A stretch of 40,734 bases of DNA, from NCBI GenBank assembly GCA_052033505.1, contig JBPOJN010000034.1, positions 1 through 40,734 on the forward strand, read 5' to 3'. The translations under genes and the position numbers were made by a program. Source of the stretch: JBPOJN01 sp052033505 (GTDB lineage Bacteria > UBA10199 > JACPAL01 > GCA-016699445). Position 1 is the stretch's first letter; the number at the start of each line of letters is the position of its first letter. The notes under the pieces are model-generated. The model was not told the DNA's origin, searched no databases, and saw only the letters and a list, made by a program, of their open reading frames with translations. Positions 16,586 through 25,100 of this stretch are shown here, in pieces.

Positions 16586-17467
16586 ATGACCGACCGTCTC
16601 ACGATCCCTAAAATCCAAAAGATGAAATCCCACGGCGAGAAAATCGCCATGGTGACTTGTTATGACGCCTCGTTCGCGCGCTTGGTCGACGGGACAGGGA
16701 TCGAGCTCGTGCTCGTGGGGGACTCGCTCGGCATGGTGATCCAAGGGCACGGAAGCACGCTCCCGGTCACGGTAAACGACATGATCTACCACACGGCCGC
16801 GGTCTCGCGCGGACTGACGCGTCCGCTCTTGGTCGCCGACATGCCGTTCATGAGCTATCAGGCCGAATTCGGCGCCGCACTGAAAGCCGCGGGTCAATTA
16901 TTGAAAAAAGGCAACGCCCAATCGGTGAAAGTCGAAGGCGGCGAAGAAGTCACCGAGCTCACCTACCGTTTGGCACGCGTCGGCATTCCCGTCATGGGCC
17001 ACATCGGTCTCGAGCCTCAAAAAATCCACCGTTACGGCGGTTTCAAAATCCAGGGGAAAAGTTCCGAAGAAGAGCGCCACTTGCTGAAACAAGCCAAAGC
17101 CCTTCAAGAAGCCGGCTGCTGGTCGCTCGTGCTGGAAGGCATCCCCATGGAAGCCGCACAGCGCATCACCGCGGCCCTGAAAATCCCCACGATCGGCATC
17201 GCGTCCGGTCCGCACTGCGACGGACAGGTCTTGGTGCTCTATGATCTTTTGGGGATGAACCCGGATTTCCGCCCGAGGTTTTTAAAACGCTACGCCGATT
17301 TGAGTGAAATCATTCCGCAGGCCGTCGGACGCTACGTCGAAGACGTCAAAGCGAAGGCATTTCCCACGGCGGAGCATGCGTTCCAAAGAAACGCCGCGAT
17401 CTACTCGGCCGCCACTCCGAAAAAAGCGTTGCCGTCCCCGAAGCGTCCCAAAAAAGGAAATCCATGA
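16586..17467 (+). CDS. panB: 3-methyl-2-oxobutanoate hydroxymethyltransferase
   Basis: PanB makes ketopantoate from 2-oxoisovalerate and methylene-tetrahydrofolate, the first committed step of pantothenate synthesis. It shows VTCYDASFARLVD, the Mg-site VGDSLGMV with Asp46, VKVEGGEE, MGHIGLEPQ and GIPMEAAQRIT, and covers the full (beta/alpha)8 barrel. The last 25 residues form a Lys/Pro-rich tail beyond the usual end of the family. The stop overlaps the panC start as ATGA, so the two pantothenate enzymes are translationally coupled. Confidence 0.95.
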   Translation: MTDRLTIPKIQKMKSHGEKIAMVTCYDASFARLVDGTGIELVLVGDSLGMVIQGHGSTLPVTVNDMIYHTAAVSRGLTRPLLVADMPFMSYQAEFGAALKAAGQLLKKGNAQSVKVEGGEEVTELTYRLARVGIPVMGHIGLEPQKIHRYGGFKIQGKSSEEERHLLKQAKALQEAGCWSLVLEGIPMEAAQRITAALKIPTIGIASGPHCDGQVLVLYDLLGMNPDFRPRFLKRYADLSEIIPQAVGRYVEDVKAKAFPTAEHAFQRNAAIYSAATPKKALPSPKRPKKGNP

Positions 17468-18312
17468 AAACCGTCTCCCGTGCCGCCGACATCCAAGCCC
17501 TGTGCCAGGCTTTACATGACGAAAAAAAGACCGTCGCCTTCGTCCCGACCATGGGCGACCTGCATCTCGGCCATCTGGCGTTGATTCAAGCCGCAAAAAA
17601 AAACGCCGACGTCGTCGTCGCGAGTGTTTACGTGAATCCCCGTCAATTCAACGACCCGAAGGATTTTGAGAAATACGCGCGCACTCCCGATGACGACCTC
17701 AAAAAATGCATCCAAGCCGGCGTGGACATCGCCTTCGTCCCATCGGACGCCGATGTTTATCCGGACGGAGACGTGATTTCCGTTCCCTTGCCGCGCGTGG
17801 CCGCGGGCCTCGAGGGGAAGATGCGTCCGGGCCATTTCCAAGGCGTCGTGGACGTGGTTTTCCGCCTATTCCAGCTCATCCGGCCGGATATCGCCGTGTT
17901 CGGTTTGAAGGATTATCAGCAGGTCCGCGTAATCGAGGACATGGTCAAGGAACAAAAACTCGACGTCAAAATCCTGCGTCATACCATCGTCCGCGAGAAG
18001 AACGGCCTCGCCATGAGCTCGCGCAACAAACGCCTCTCGCCGGTCGCCCGCACGCGCGCGACTGAAATCTACAAGGCCCTGCGCGCCGGTGAATTCCTCT
18101 ACAACTCCGGCGAAAAGCGCGCGAAAAAAATCCAGGAATGCGTCCTCAAGGACTTGGCGAAAGAAAAAGCGTTCACGGTCGAGGACGTTTCACTGGTCGA
18201 CGCGGTAACGCTCGATCCCATCGAAACGATCCGTAAAGAATCCCTGCTCGCGGTCGCCGTCGTCATCGAAGGCGTGCGGTTGATTGATAATTGCCTTCTC
18301 GCAACGTCTTAA
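17464..18312 (+). CDS. panC: pantothenate synthetase
   Basis: PanC condenses pantoate with beta-alanine using ATP. The adenylate-forming site is visible as PTMGDLHLGH (residues 28-37, with His34 and His37 of the HxGH-type motif) and VFGLKDYQQVRVIEDM, followed by SSRNKRLSP, which corresponds to the KMSKS-like loop. It has 282 residues, as expected. It overlaps panB by 4 bases. PanD and PanE are not in the window. An amidohydrolase gene follows after 17 bp. Confidence 0.96.
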   Translation: MKTVSRAADIQALCQALHDEKKTVAFVPTMGDLHLGHLALIQAAKKNADVVVASVYVNPRQFNDPKDFEKYARTPDDDLKKCIQAGVDIAFVPSDADVYPDGDVISVPLPRVAAGLEGKMRPGHFQGVVDVVFRLFQLIRPDIAVFGLKDYQQVRVIEDMVKEQKLDVKILRHTIVREKNGLAMSSRNKRLSPVARTRATEIYKALRAGEFLYNSGEKRAKKIQECVLKDLAKEKAFTVEDVSLVDAVTLDPIETIRKESLLAVAVVIEGVRLIDNCLLATS

Positions 18313-18329
18313 GTTACAAATTCCGACCC

Positions 18330-19571
18330 ATGAAAATCATCGCCGCCGCCTACGTTCTCCCCATCACGAAGCCCTTGTTGGAAAAAGGCGCGGTCGCCAT
18401 CGAAGACGGACGCATCGTGGAAGTCGGACCCGTCTCCGACCTGCAGGCGCGTTTTCCTGAAGCTGAAGTCGAAGATTTTCCCCAATGCGTCTTGATGCCA
18501 GGCCTCGTCAATGCACACACGCAATTGGACCTGCTGCACGCCGACCGCGCGTCTTCGGATTTTTTCGGGCACTTGCTCGCCCTGTGGCTTTACCGCAAGA
18601 CCATCCCGCCCGCGACGCGCCGCCAGGCCTTGGAGGAAGGTTTTCGCTTTCTCTTGCAAACGGGCGTCACCTGCGCGGGCGACGTGGGCCACTACATTGG
18701 CGTCGTGCCTCAGGCGGCTAATAGCCCTTTACGTCTCACGCTCTTCCCGGAGCTCGTTTCGGGTGGAAAGACGCACGTGACCGAGGACTACGAAACGGCC
18801 TTCCTGCAGATCGACGAAGTCCAAGCGTCGGTGTCCGACCGGCTTCACGTAGGCCTCGCGCCTTATTCGGCCTACACCCTCTCGCGGCATTTCCTGAAAA
18901 TCATCTCTCAGTCGGAAAATGCCGATACGATGCCGATCAAGATCCACGCGGCCGAGACCTTCGCCGAGATGCAGTTTTTCTACGAATCCAAAGGCGAGAT
19001 CGCGGAAAAAATCTTCCCGGCCCTGGGCTGGAACGAAATGCCGCCGGCTTACCGCAAAACGCCGGTCCAACACCTCGAATCGATCGGATTTTTAACCAAG
19101 AACACGGCCCTGCTCGGCGCCAATCACCTGGCCGATCCGGACCTGGATATTTTGTCGAAAATCAAATGCGGCTTAATCCACACGCCACGGTTCAACGCCC
19201 GCTGGAAACTCGGCCATCCGCCGCTTAAGAAATTAATGGAACGGAAAATCCCCATCGCGTTGGGCACCGACATCACCGGCGCCGTCGACTCCCTCTCGCT
19301 CTGGGACGACATGCGTTTCCTGCGCGATCATTACGCCGAAGACGCGCCTTCACCCGAAGACATCCTGCGCATGGCGACCCTAAACGGCGCGCGTGTCTTG
19401 GGCTGGGGCGACCGTGTGGGCTCGCTCGAAGCGGACAAAGACGCCGACCTCATCGCCGTGCGGTTTCCGCGAGAGACTTCCGAATCCGACCTCTTGGCCA
19501 CCGTAATCGACCACACGGGACCGCGCGACATCGCGGCCGTTTTCATCCAGGGCCACCGGATCAAGGCGTAA
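18330..19571 (+). CDS. amidohydrolase-superfamily deaminase-like protein with altered metal motif
   Basis: This 413-residue protein has the TIM-barrel and flanking beta-sandwich layout of cytosine-deaminase-like amidohydrolases such as MtaD, SsnA and aminodeoxyfutalosine deaminase. Metal and substrate residues are visible as KIHAAE (His206, Glu209), GANHLAD (His266) and LGTDITGAVDSL (Asp314). The first motif, usually HxH, reads NAHTQLD: His63 is kept but the second His is Gln65. Whether it still binds a metal in the usual way is open. The usual CPRSN segment reads HTPRFN. The start at 18330 lacks a Shine-Dalgarno sequence but matches the family N-terminus. smpB begins on the base after its stop. 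An aminodeoxyfutalosine deaminase role is possible but not shown. Confidence 0.75.
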   Translation: MKIIAAAYVLPITKPLLEKGAVAIEDGRIVEVGPVSDLQARFPEAEVEDFPQCVLMPGLVNAHTQLDLLHADRASSDFFGHLLALWLYRKTIPPATRRQALEEGFRFLLQTGVTCAGDVGHYIGVVPQAANSPLRLTLFPELVSGGKTHVTEDYETAFLQIDEVQASVSDRLHVGLAPYSAYTLSRHFLKIISQSENADTMPIKIHAAETFAEMQFFYESKGEIAEKIFPALGWNEMPPAYRKTPVQHLESIGFLTKNTALLGANHLADPDLDILSKIKCGLIHTPRFNARWKLGHPPLKKLMERKIPIALGTDITGAVDSLSLWDDMRFLRDHYAEDAPSPEDILRMATLNGARVLGWGDRVGSLEADKDADLIAVRFPRETSESDLLATVIDHTGPRDIAAVFIQGHRIKA

Positions 19572-20030
19572 ATGGCCGATAACATCAAAATCGTCGCCAC
19601 GAACCGCCAGGCGGGTTTCCGCTACGAACTCATCGACCGCTGGGAAGCCGGCATGGTCTTGGTCGGCAGCGAGGTCAAATCGCTGCGCGACGGCCACGCG
19701 AACTTAGGCGACGCCTACGTGATCCATCAAGAAGCCGCGCTCTGGCTCATCAATTGCCATATTTCTCCGTATCCGCCCGCGAACCAGTTCAATCACGAAC
19801 CCATGCGCAAACGGAAATTACTCCTAACCCATCAAGAACTCGAACGCCTGATCGGCAAGATCAAAGAACGCGGACTCACGCTGATCCCCACCAAGATTTA
19901 TTTCAAAAAAGGCTTGGCCAAGATCGAGATCGCACTCGCAAAGGGCAAGAAAACCATCGACCGCCGCGAGGACATCAAGAAAAAATCCCAAAAACGCGAA
20001 ATCGACCGCGCGCTCAAAATGAAGCGATGA
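19572..20030 (+). CDS. smpB: SsrA-binding protein
   Basis: SmpB binds tmRNA and brings it to stalled ribosomes for trans-translation. The OB-fold with GSEVKSLRDGHANLGDAY, the segment HISPYPPANQFNHEP and the basic C-terminal tail rich in Lys/Arg (KKKSQKREIDRALKMKR) identify the family. The length is 152. It begins directly after the amidohydrolase stop and overlaps the hpt start by 4 bases. The tmRNA gene itself was not seen nearby. Confidence 0.96.
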   Translation: MADNIKIVATNRQAGFRYELIDRWEAGMVLVGSEVKSLRDGHANLGDAYVIHQEAALWLINCHISPYPPANQFNHEPMRKRKLLLTHQELERLIGKIKERGLTLIPTKIYFKKGLAKIEIALAKGKKTIDRREDIKKKSQKREIDRALKMKR

Positions 20031-20581
20031 TGAAAACCTTAGTTTCACAAAAAAACCTGCAAAAGCGCGTGAAAGCCTTAGGCGTGAAGATTTCAAAAGA
20101 CCACGCAGGCAAAAAACTCGTCGTCGTCTGCGTCCTCAAAGGCGCCTTCGTCTTCACCGCGGACCTGATCCGTTCGATTTCCGTGCCCCTCACCTGCGAA
20201 TTTATCCGCGTTTCGAGCTACGAGAAGAATCGCTCCTCCGGAAACATCCGCATCGATTTTGATCTGACCCAAGCGGTCGCCGGCAAACACATCTTGCTCA
20301 TCGAAGACATCGTCGACACCGGCCGGACTTTGAGATTCTTGCTCAAACACCTGGCCGCCAAAGGCGCCGCCTCGGTCAAAGTCTGTAGCCTGCTTTATAA
20401 AGAAATCGACACCGACGCGCAGAAGCTGATCGACTATTTGGGGTTTACGATCCCGAACGATTACGTGGTGGGTTATGGGATGGACGATCAGGGGCTTGCG
20501 AGATCGCTACCCGAGGTGAGGATTAAAAAAGCTAGGGCGCGTCCCCTGAAGAAGGATGGCGTCCATCAACGCGAAATATGA
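20027..20581 (+). CDS. hpt: hypoxanthine phosphoribosyltransferase
   Basis: Hpt salvages hypoxanthine (and often guanine) to the nucleotide with PRPP. The PRPP loop LLIEDIVDTGRTL (about residues 90-102) and the base-site region PNDYVVGYGMDDQGLARSLPEV are present, as is VLKGAFVFTADL at the N-terminal flexible loop. It has 184 residues. The ATG at 20027 overlaps the smpB stop as ATGA. The last 16 bases overlap the end of the convergent DUF2892 gene. Confidence 0.94.
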   Translation: MMKTLVSQKNLQKRVKALGVKISKDHAGKKLVVVCVLKGAFVFTADLIRSISVPLTCEFIRVSSYEKNRSSGNIRIDFDLTQAVAGKHILLIEDIVDTGRTLRFLLKHLAAKGAASVKVCSLLYKEIDTDAQKLIDYLGFTIPNDYVVGYGMDDQGLARSLPEVRIKKARARPLKKDGVHQREI

Positions 20582-20775
20582 TTCTTGTCAGGAAGGCAGC
20601 ACTCTTTTTTGCGGAACAAAGTGTAGGCGGGACAGAAACCCAATAATCCCGTGATCAAGGGCACGGCCCCTAGATACCCCCAAGGTGTGTGCGGGCCCAC
20701 GAAAGCCAACGACAATAAACCGGCGCCACCGAGGATACGAACGATGCGATCTATTTTGCCGACGTTACAAGCCAT
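20566..20775 (-). CDS. DUF2892 (YgaP transmembrane-type) small membrane protein
   Basis: A 69-residue protein with the DUF2892 pattern: MACNVGKIDRIVR at the start, then two short hydrophobic helices with GPHTPWGYLGAVPLITG and GFCPAYTLF. In YgaP this domain anchors a rhodanese; stand-alone copies are common and their role is unclear. The ATG at 20775 has AAGGAG eight bases upstream. Cys46 in GFCPAY and the Cys-Cys pair near the end could be redox-active, but this is speculation. Confidence 0.85.
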   Translation of the reverse strand: MACNVGKIDRIVRILGGAGLLSLAFVGPHTPWGYLGAVPLITGLLGFCPAYTLFRKKECCLPDKNHISR

Positions 20776-20822
20776 AAAATCTCCTTTTCGCGGCAGACTA
20801 AAGGATGGGCTGAAATACAACA

Positions 20823-20870
20823 TGAGCCGCGACAGTTTTCGAACTGACAGTCGTCAGTTGTCCGGGCTCA
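20823..20870. repeat. inverted repeat between DUF2892 and fic
   Basis: A perfect 7-bp stem (AACTGAC / GTCAGTT, 20842-20848 and 20853-20859) with a 4-base loop lies inside an outer 6-bp inverted pair (TGAGCC 20823-20828 / GGCTCA 20865-20870). It sits downstream of the fic stop and upstream of the DUF2892 start. There is no T-run on either side, so an intrinsic terminator is doubtful. Confidence 0.45.
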
Positions 20871-20891
20871 AGCTTACAGAATCCCGTTCCG

Positions 20892-21992
20892 TTAAATCAC
20901 CAATCGATACCGCGTACTGCGACCACCTGCCTCTTCTTGCACCAGAATCCTTCGCTCCAAAAGATTTTGAATGTCGCGTAGCGACGTGTCTTGAGAACAC
21001 TTCGCAAGCTTCGCCCATTTCGAAGAAGTCAGGTTTCCTTCAAACCCATCGAGCAGCCGATTCAGCACGAGACGCTGCCGGTCACTAAAAGACTCTCCAG
21101 CATAAGCTTTCCAAAACCTGGCTTTTGCCAGGACGGCAACAAGGATTTCGTCGGACGCTTCGATGGCTCTCTTGAGACAACTCAAGAACCATTCCATCCA
21201 GGGAGTGATGTTCAGCGATCCCTTTTGGCATTTTTCCAGAACGTCATAATAATCCTTTCGCTCGCGCTGGATCTGCGAAGACATGCTGTAGAACCGCTGC
21301 GGACTTTTTTCCGAGCGTGCCAACATCATATCGGCAAGCGCACGGGCGATGCGTCCGTTCCCGTCTTCGAAAGGATGCAGAGTGACAAACCAGAAGTGGA
21401 CCAAAGCAGACCTGACAACCAAATCCGTATCGGGTTTGGCGTTGAACCAGTGGAGAAAATGCTTCATCTCGCTTTCCAGCCGGCCGTGAGAAGGAGCTTC
21501 GTAGTGAATTTTTTCGCGTCCGTAAGGTCCTGAGACCACTTGCATCGGGTCGCTGGATTTCGACCTCCACCTACCGACAGCAATACCCCGCAGACCGCTT
21601 CGCCCCGTGGGGAAAAGAGCCGCATGCCAACCGAACAGCCGGCTTTTCGTCAGCGGAGCCTGATAGTGTTGAGTGGCATCGAGGAGAATTTCGACGATTC
21701 CATCCACATGACGATCCACCGAAACTAAGCCCTCCTCGCGATCCATGCCTAGCTTTCTGGCGATCGAGGAACGCACCTGCTCATAGTCCAGTGTCTCGCC
21801 TTCAATTTCACTCGTCTTTAAAACATCCTGCGTCAGGATCTGGAGAGTGGCTTCATCACAGGAAGGAAAACCTACAGCTTCCATGCGGCCCAACAACCGC
21901 CCTTGCACATGCCGTACTTCCGCAAGGGCATTGGCCAAATTAACCTGATCCCAAGTAAAGCGCGGCCATTGTTTTTGCTCATGAATATACAC
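20892..21992 (-). CDS. Fic-domain adenylyltransferase with N-terminal inhibitory motif
   Basis: Fic enzymes transfer AMP (or another phosphate-containing group) to a hydroxyl on target proteins. The N-terminal WPRFTWD region matches the DUF4172 domain found on such proteins. The active-site loop HPFEDGNGR occupies residues 206-214 with catalytic His206. The inhibitory helix motif [S/T]xxxE[G/N] is present as Thr60, Glu64, Gly65, so this is a class II, self-inhibited Fic. The C-terminal 70 residues look like a winged helix, suggesting DNA binding. Translation starts at GTG 21992 with GGAG seven bases upstream. Its promoter and ribosome site carry a 27-bp palindrome (separate entry). It lies divergent to the RHS gene and opens the accessory region. 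Confidence 0.9.
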   Translation of the reverse strand: MYIHEQKQWPRFTWDQVNLANALAEVRHVQGRLLGRMEAVGFPSCDEATLQILTQDVLKTSEIEGETLDYEQVRSSIARKLGMDREEGLVSVDRHVDGIVEILLDATQHYQAPLTKSRLFGWHAALFPTGRSGLRGIAVGRWRSKSSDPMQVVSGPYGREKIHYEAPSHGRLESEMKHFLHWFNAKPDTDLVVRSALVHFWFVTLHPFEDGNGRIARALADMMLARSEKSPQRFYSMSSQIQRERKDYYDVLEKCQKGSLNITPWMEWFLSCLKRAIEASDEILVAVLAKARFWKAYAGESFSDRQRLVLNRLLDGFEGNLTSSKWAKLAKCSQDTSLRDIQNLLERRILVQEEAGGRSTRYRLVI

Positions 21993-21995
21993 GAT

Positions 21996-22048
21996 TAATC
22001 TCCGCGAATAATGCGGAGATTATATCCTGGATTCACCGCAAGAGACAA
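21996..22048 (-). promoter_or_regulatory. fic promoter with overlapping palindromic operator
   Basis: On the minus strand TTGTCT (22043-22048) and TATAAT (22019-22024) are 18 bp apart. A perfect palindrome, TAATCTCCGC (21996-22005) / GCGGAGATTA (22013-22022) with a 7-base spacer, covers part of the -10 box, the presumed start of transcription and the fic Shine-Dalgarno GGAG. A protein bound here would block both transcription and translation. The winged-helix-like C-terminus of the Fic protein makes autoregulation plausible. Confidence 0.6.
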
Positions 22049-22155
22049 GCTCATTCCCCGCACAAACCAATCAACACGCAAATCTTTTGGACACGAACAA
22101 GAATATCTGGAAGATAAAAATCTCCCATCCGAAATTAAAACCCAGGAGCCCTCAC

Positions 22156-25100
22156 ATGCGCACCCGAAGCCTGCTTCGAATCACTTTGTGGTCTTCTTTA
22201 CTTCTTTTAGGAGCCACCTCCTGCGACCAAACTTCAAAATTCCCACTTAAAAATTTCCTCTCCGAAAAAACCACCACCGCCCAAACCGTCGGCTACATCG
22301 ACGGCAGTTTTGCGGTGAACGCCAACGGCTCCTCTACCTACATCGTCCCCATCCTGACGCCCCCGGGGACCAACAAAATCGCTCCCGATCTCGCGCTCAC
22401 CTACGACAGCAGCCGCGGGAACGGATACGTCGGCATGGGCTGGTCGTTGAACGGCATTTCCGCGATCACGCGTTGCGGGCGGAAACAATACATCGACGGG
22501 GTCAAAGGCGGCGTCAGACTCGATGCGAACGACCGCTTTTGTCTGGACGGCATCCGGCTCGTCTTGGTTTCCGGCACCGAAGGCGGCGACGGGGCGGTCT
22601 ACCGCACGGAAAAAGAAACTTGGACTCAAGTCACGGCCCACGGCGTCTGCGGCAGCGGGCCGTGTTCTTTTACGGCGGTCAATAAAGACGGGGCGACGCT
22701 CACCTTCGGCGTCGGTGATTCTCAAATTTTGGCGAATAATAACCCTTCAGTCTTGGTTTGGAGCGCGAAACGCTTCACTGATCTCGACGGAAATTTTACC
22801 GAGGTAAGCTACACGATCAATCGCGACGCGGGGGAATATTACCCGAGCGAGATTCATTACACCGGCAACGACGCACAAAACTTTTCACCTTCGCGAAAAA
22901 TCCAGTTCGTCTACGAAACCCGCCCCGACACGTCCACCGACTTCGTCGCCGGTGCGCAGACGGGGATGTCGCAGAGGTTAAGCCACATCCAGACTTCCGT
23001 GCAGGGAAGTCCGGTGCTGGATTATCAGTTGGGCTATCAGACCAATGCCATCACAAACACCAGCCGCCTGGCCACGCTCACGCTTTGCGACGGGAGCGGC
23101 ACGTGCCTGCCGGCGACGACTTTTAGTTGGCAAGACGCGCCCTATTCTTTCACTTCGCCGACCTCCGCTAATACCAACGGTCTCTTGCTCCAATCCATCT
23201 GCTGGGACGGCGGGCGGACCACTTGGTCGGACTTAAACGGCGACGGACTCGCGGACTTTCATTGCGACAATAATCAAACCGCGTCTTACGCGGGCCAGCA
23301 CTGGGCCGAATTCTCCGTCAAAAACGGCCTGATTTCTGCAAATCAACAACCGCACGGACTCCTCACCGCTGCTTGGAATCCTAGCGGCTGGTGCTCCGGA
23401 CCGAACCAAACCAGTTTTTGGAGCGATGTTGATGGAAACGGGCTCCCCGATCTTCATTGCAACGACAGCAGCAACGGCCAGCATTTCGTGATCTTCACCA
23501 CGCTTTCAGGAAACAACGCCGTCCTAAACTCCCGCAACATCAATAGCAACTACGGCCTCATCCTCAACAACTGGTGCTGGTACCAAGTCTCATCGATGGA
23601 TTTCAACGGCGACGGTCTGGCTGATCTCGGTTGCTACGACCAAAAGCACGGCAATCATTGGGTCATGCTTTCCACCGGCTCGTCTTACGTTTCTCCAACC
23701 AACGATCCCAACGGCAATCTCGGACTCTATAATTGGTGCCCCGGTGATAACGGCGTGGTGACCTGGTCCGACTTCGACGGCGACGGAAAATCCGACCTGC
23801 ATTGCTTCGATCAAGCGGGGAAAAATCACTACGTCATGCTCTCCACCGGAAACGGCATCGTCCCTGCCAACACCAACAACGGCGGCACGAATGGGTATGT
23901 GGGCCAGACAGGTCAAAATAGTATCGGTTCGTGGGGCGATTTCAACGGCGACGGCTTGGTGGATTTCCTGACGAGTAGCGTGGACAGTTCGGGAAACATC
24001 GTAGGTGATCATTCTGTTTTTTATTCCAACGGCCGCAATCTCATGGGCGCCCAGACGATCGCGATTAACTGGTGCCAAGGCCAAAAAAACATCGTGTGGG
24101 CGGATGTCAACGGCGACGGGCGCGCTGACATGGATTGCTATCAGCAGGGCTCTCCCTATCAAGGAGTGAACCACTGGCTTCAGCTCTCGGGATATTCCAC
24201 CGTCACGGACCCCGCCATAGGTCCCTCCCTCGTGCCCGTAAACGGAGAGAATGGGGTTATTCTGAATAACTGGTGCGATGGAGCGAGCCAAATCAGTTGG
24301 GGCGATTTCAACGGCGATGGCCTGGCCGATATCTTTTGCGACAACGTCCTGCCCCTGGGAAACGGCGGGCGCGGGCAGCATTACGTTATGGCGCAGCAAG
24401 GTCCGAAGTCCGACCTGATCACCGGCATTACGAACGGATTTAACGGCACGATCCAACTCTCTTACTCGACCCTGACCGATCCGAACGTGTATCAAAAAAT
24501 TTCCGAATCCACCTATCCCGTAGAAGACATCCAAAACGGTCACACCGTGGTCGCTCAGCAAATCAACAGCGACGGCCGCGGAAATTCTTACACGTACCAG
24601 TACCAATACGCAGGCGCTAAGTCGGACATGCAGGGACGCGGCTGGCTGGGATTCAAGACAATGGCCATCCTCGATCTCGCGAGCAGCACGAAGACCGTCA
24701 CGACCTTCAATCAAACCTCGCAAAACCACGGCACCGTCGCGGGAAGCCAGGTCACCAACGGCAGCGGCCAGATCCTCGGAACGACAGCCACGACTTATCA
24801 AATCACCGCGACCGTCCCAGGAAACAGCTTCGTTGTTCAAGTCCTGCCCAATGATGAAAAAACCGGGATCTACGAAAATGGCGTTCTGGCCTACACACTC
24901 GAAAAACAGTTCGGCTACGACGCCTTTGGCAACATGAACCTCCTCCAGGACCTGGGCGATAACAGCCGAAGAGGCGATGAGCTCTACACCTGCATGAGCT
25001 ACGTCAACGACGCGCTCGACTGGAGATTGGGTTACCTGCAAAACTCCGCGGTCACGCAGAACCTCTCCACCTGTCAGCAATATCTCCAGTTTCCGAACGT

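Noticed and set aside
19500..20600. tmRNA gene next to smpB
   Set aside because: smpB is packed between coding genes with overlaps and no tRNA-like ends were seen.
20823..20870. Intrinsic terminator for fic
   Set aside because: The stem is perfect but neither strand has a following T-run; kept only as an inverted repeat.
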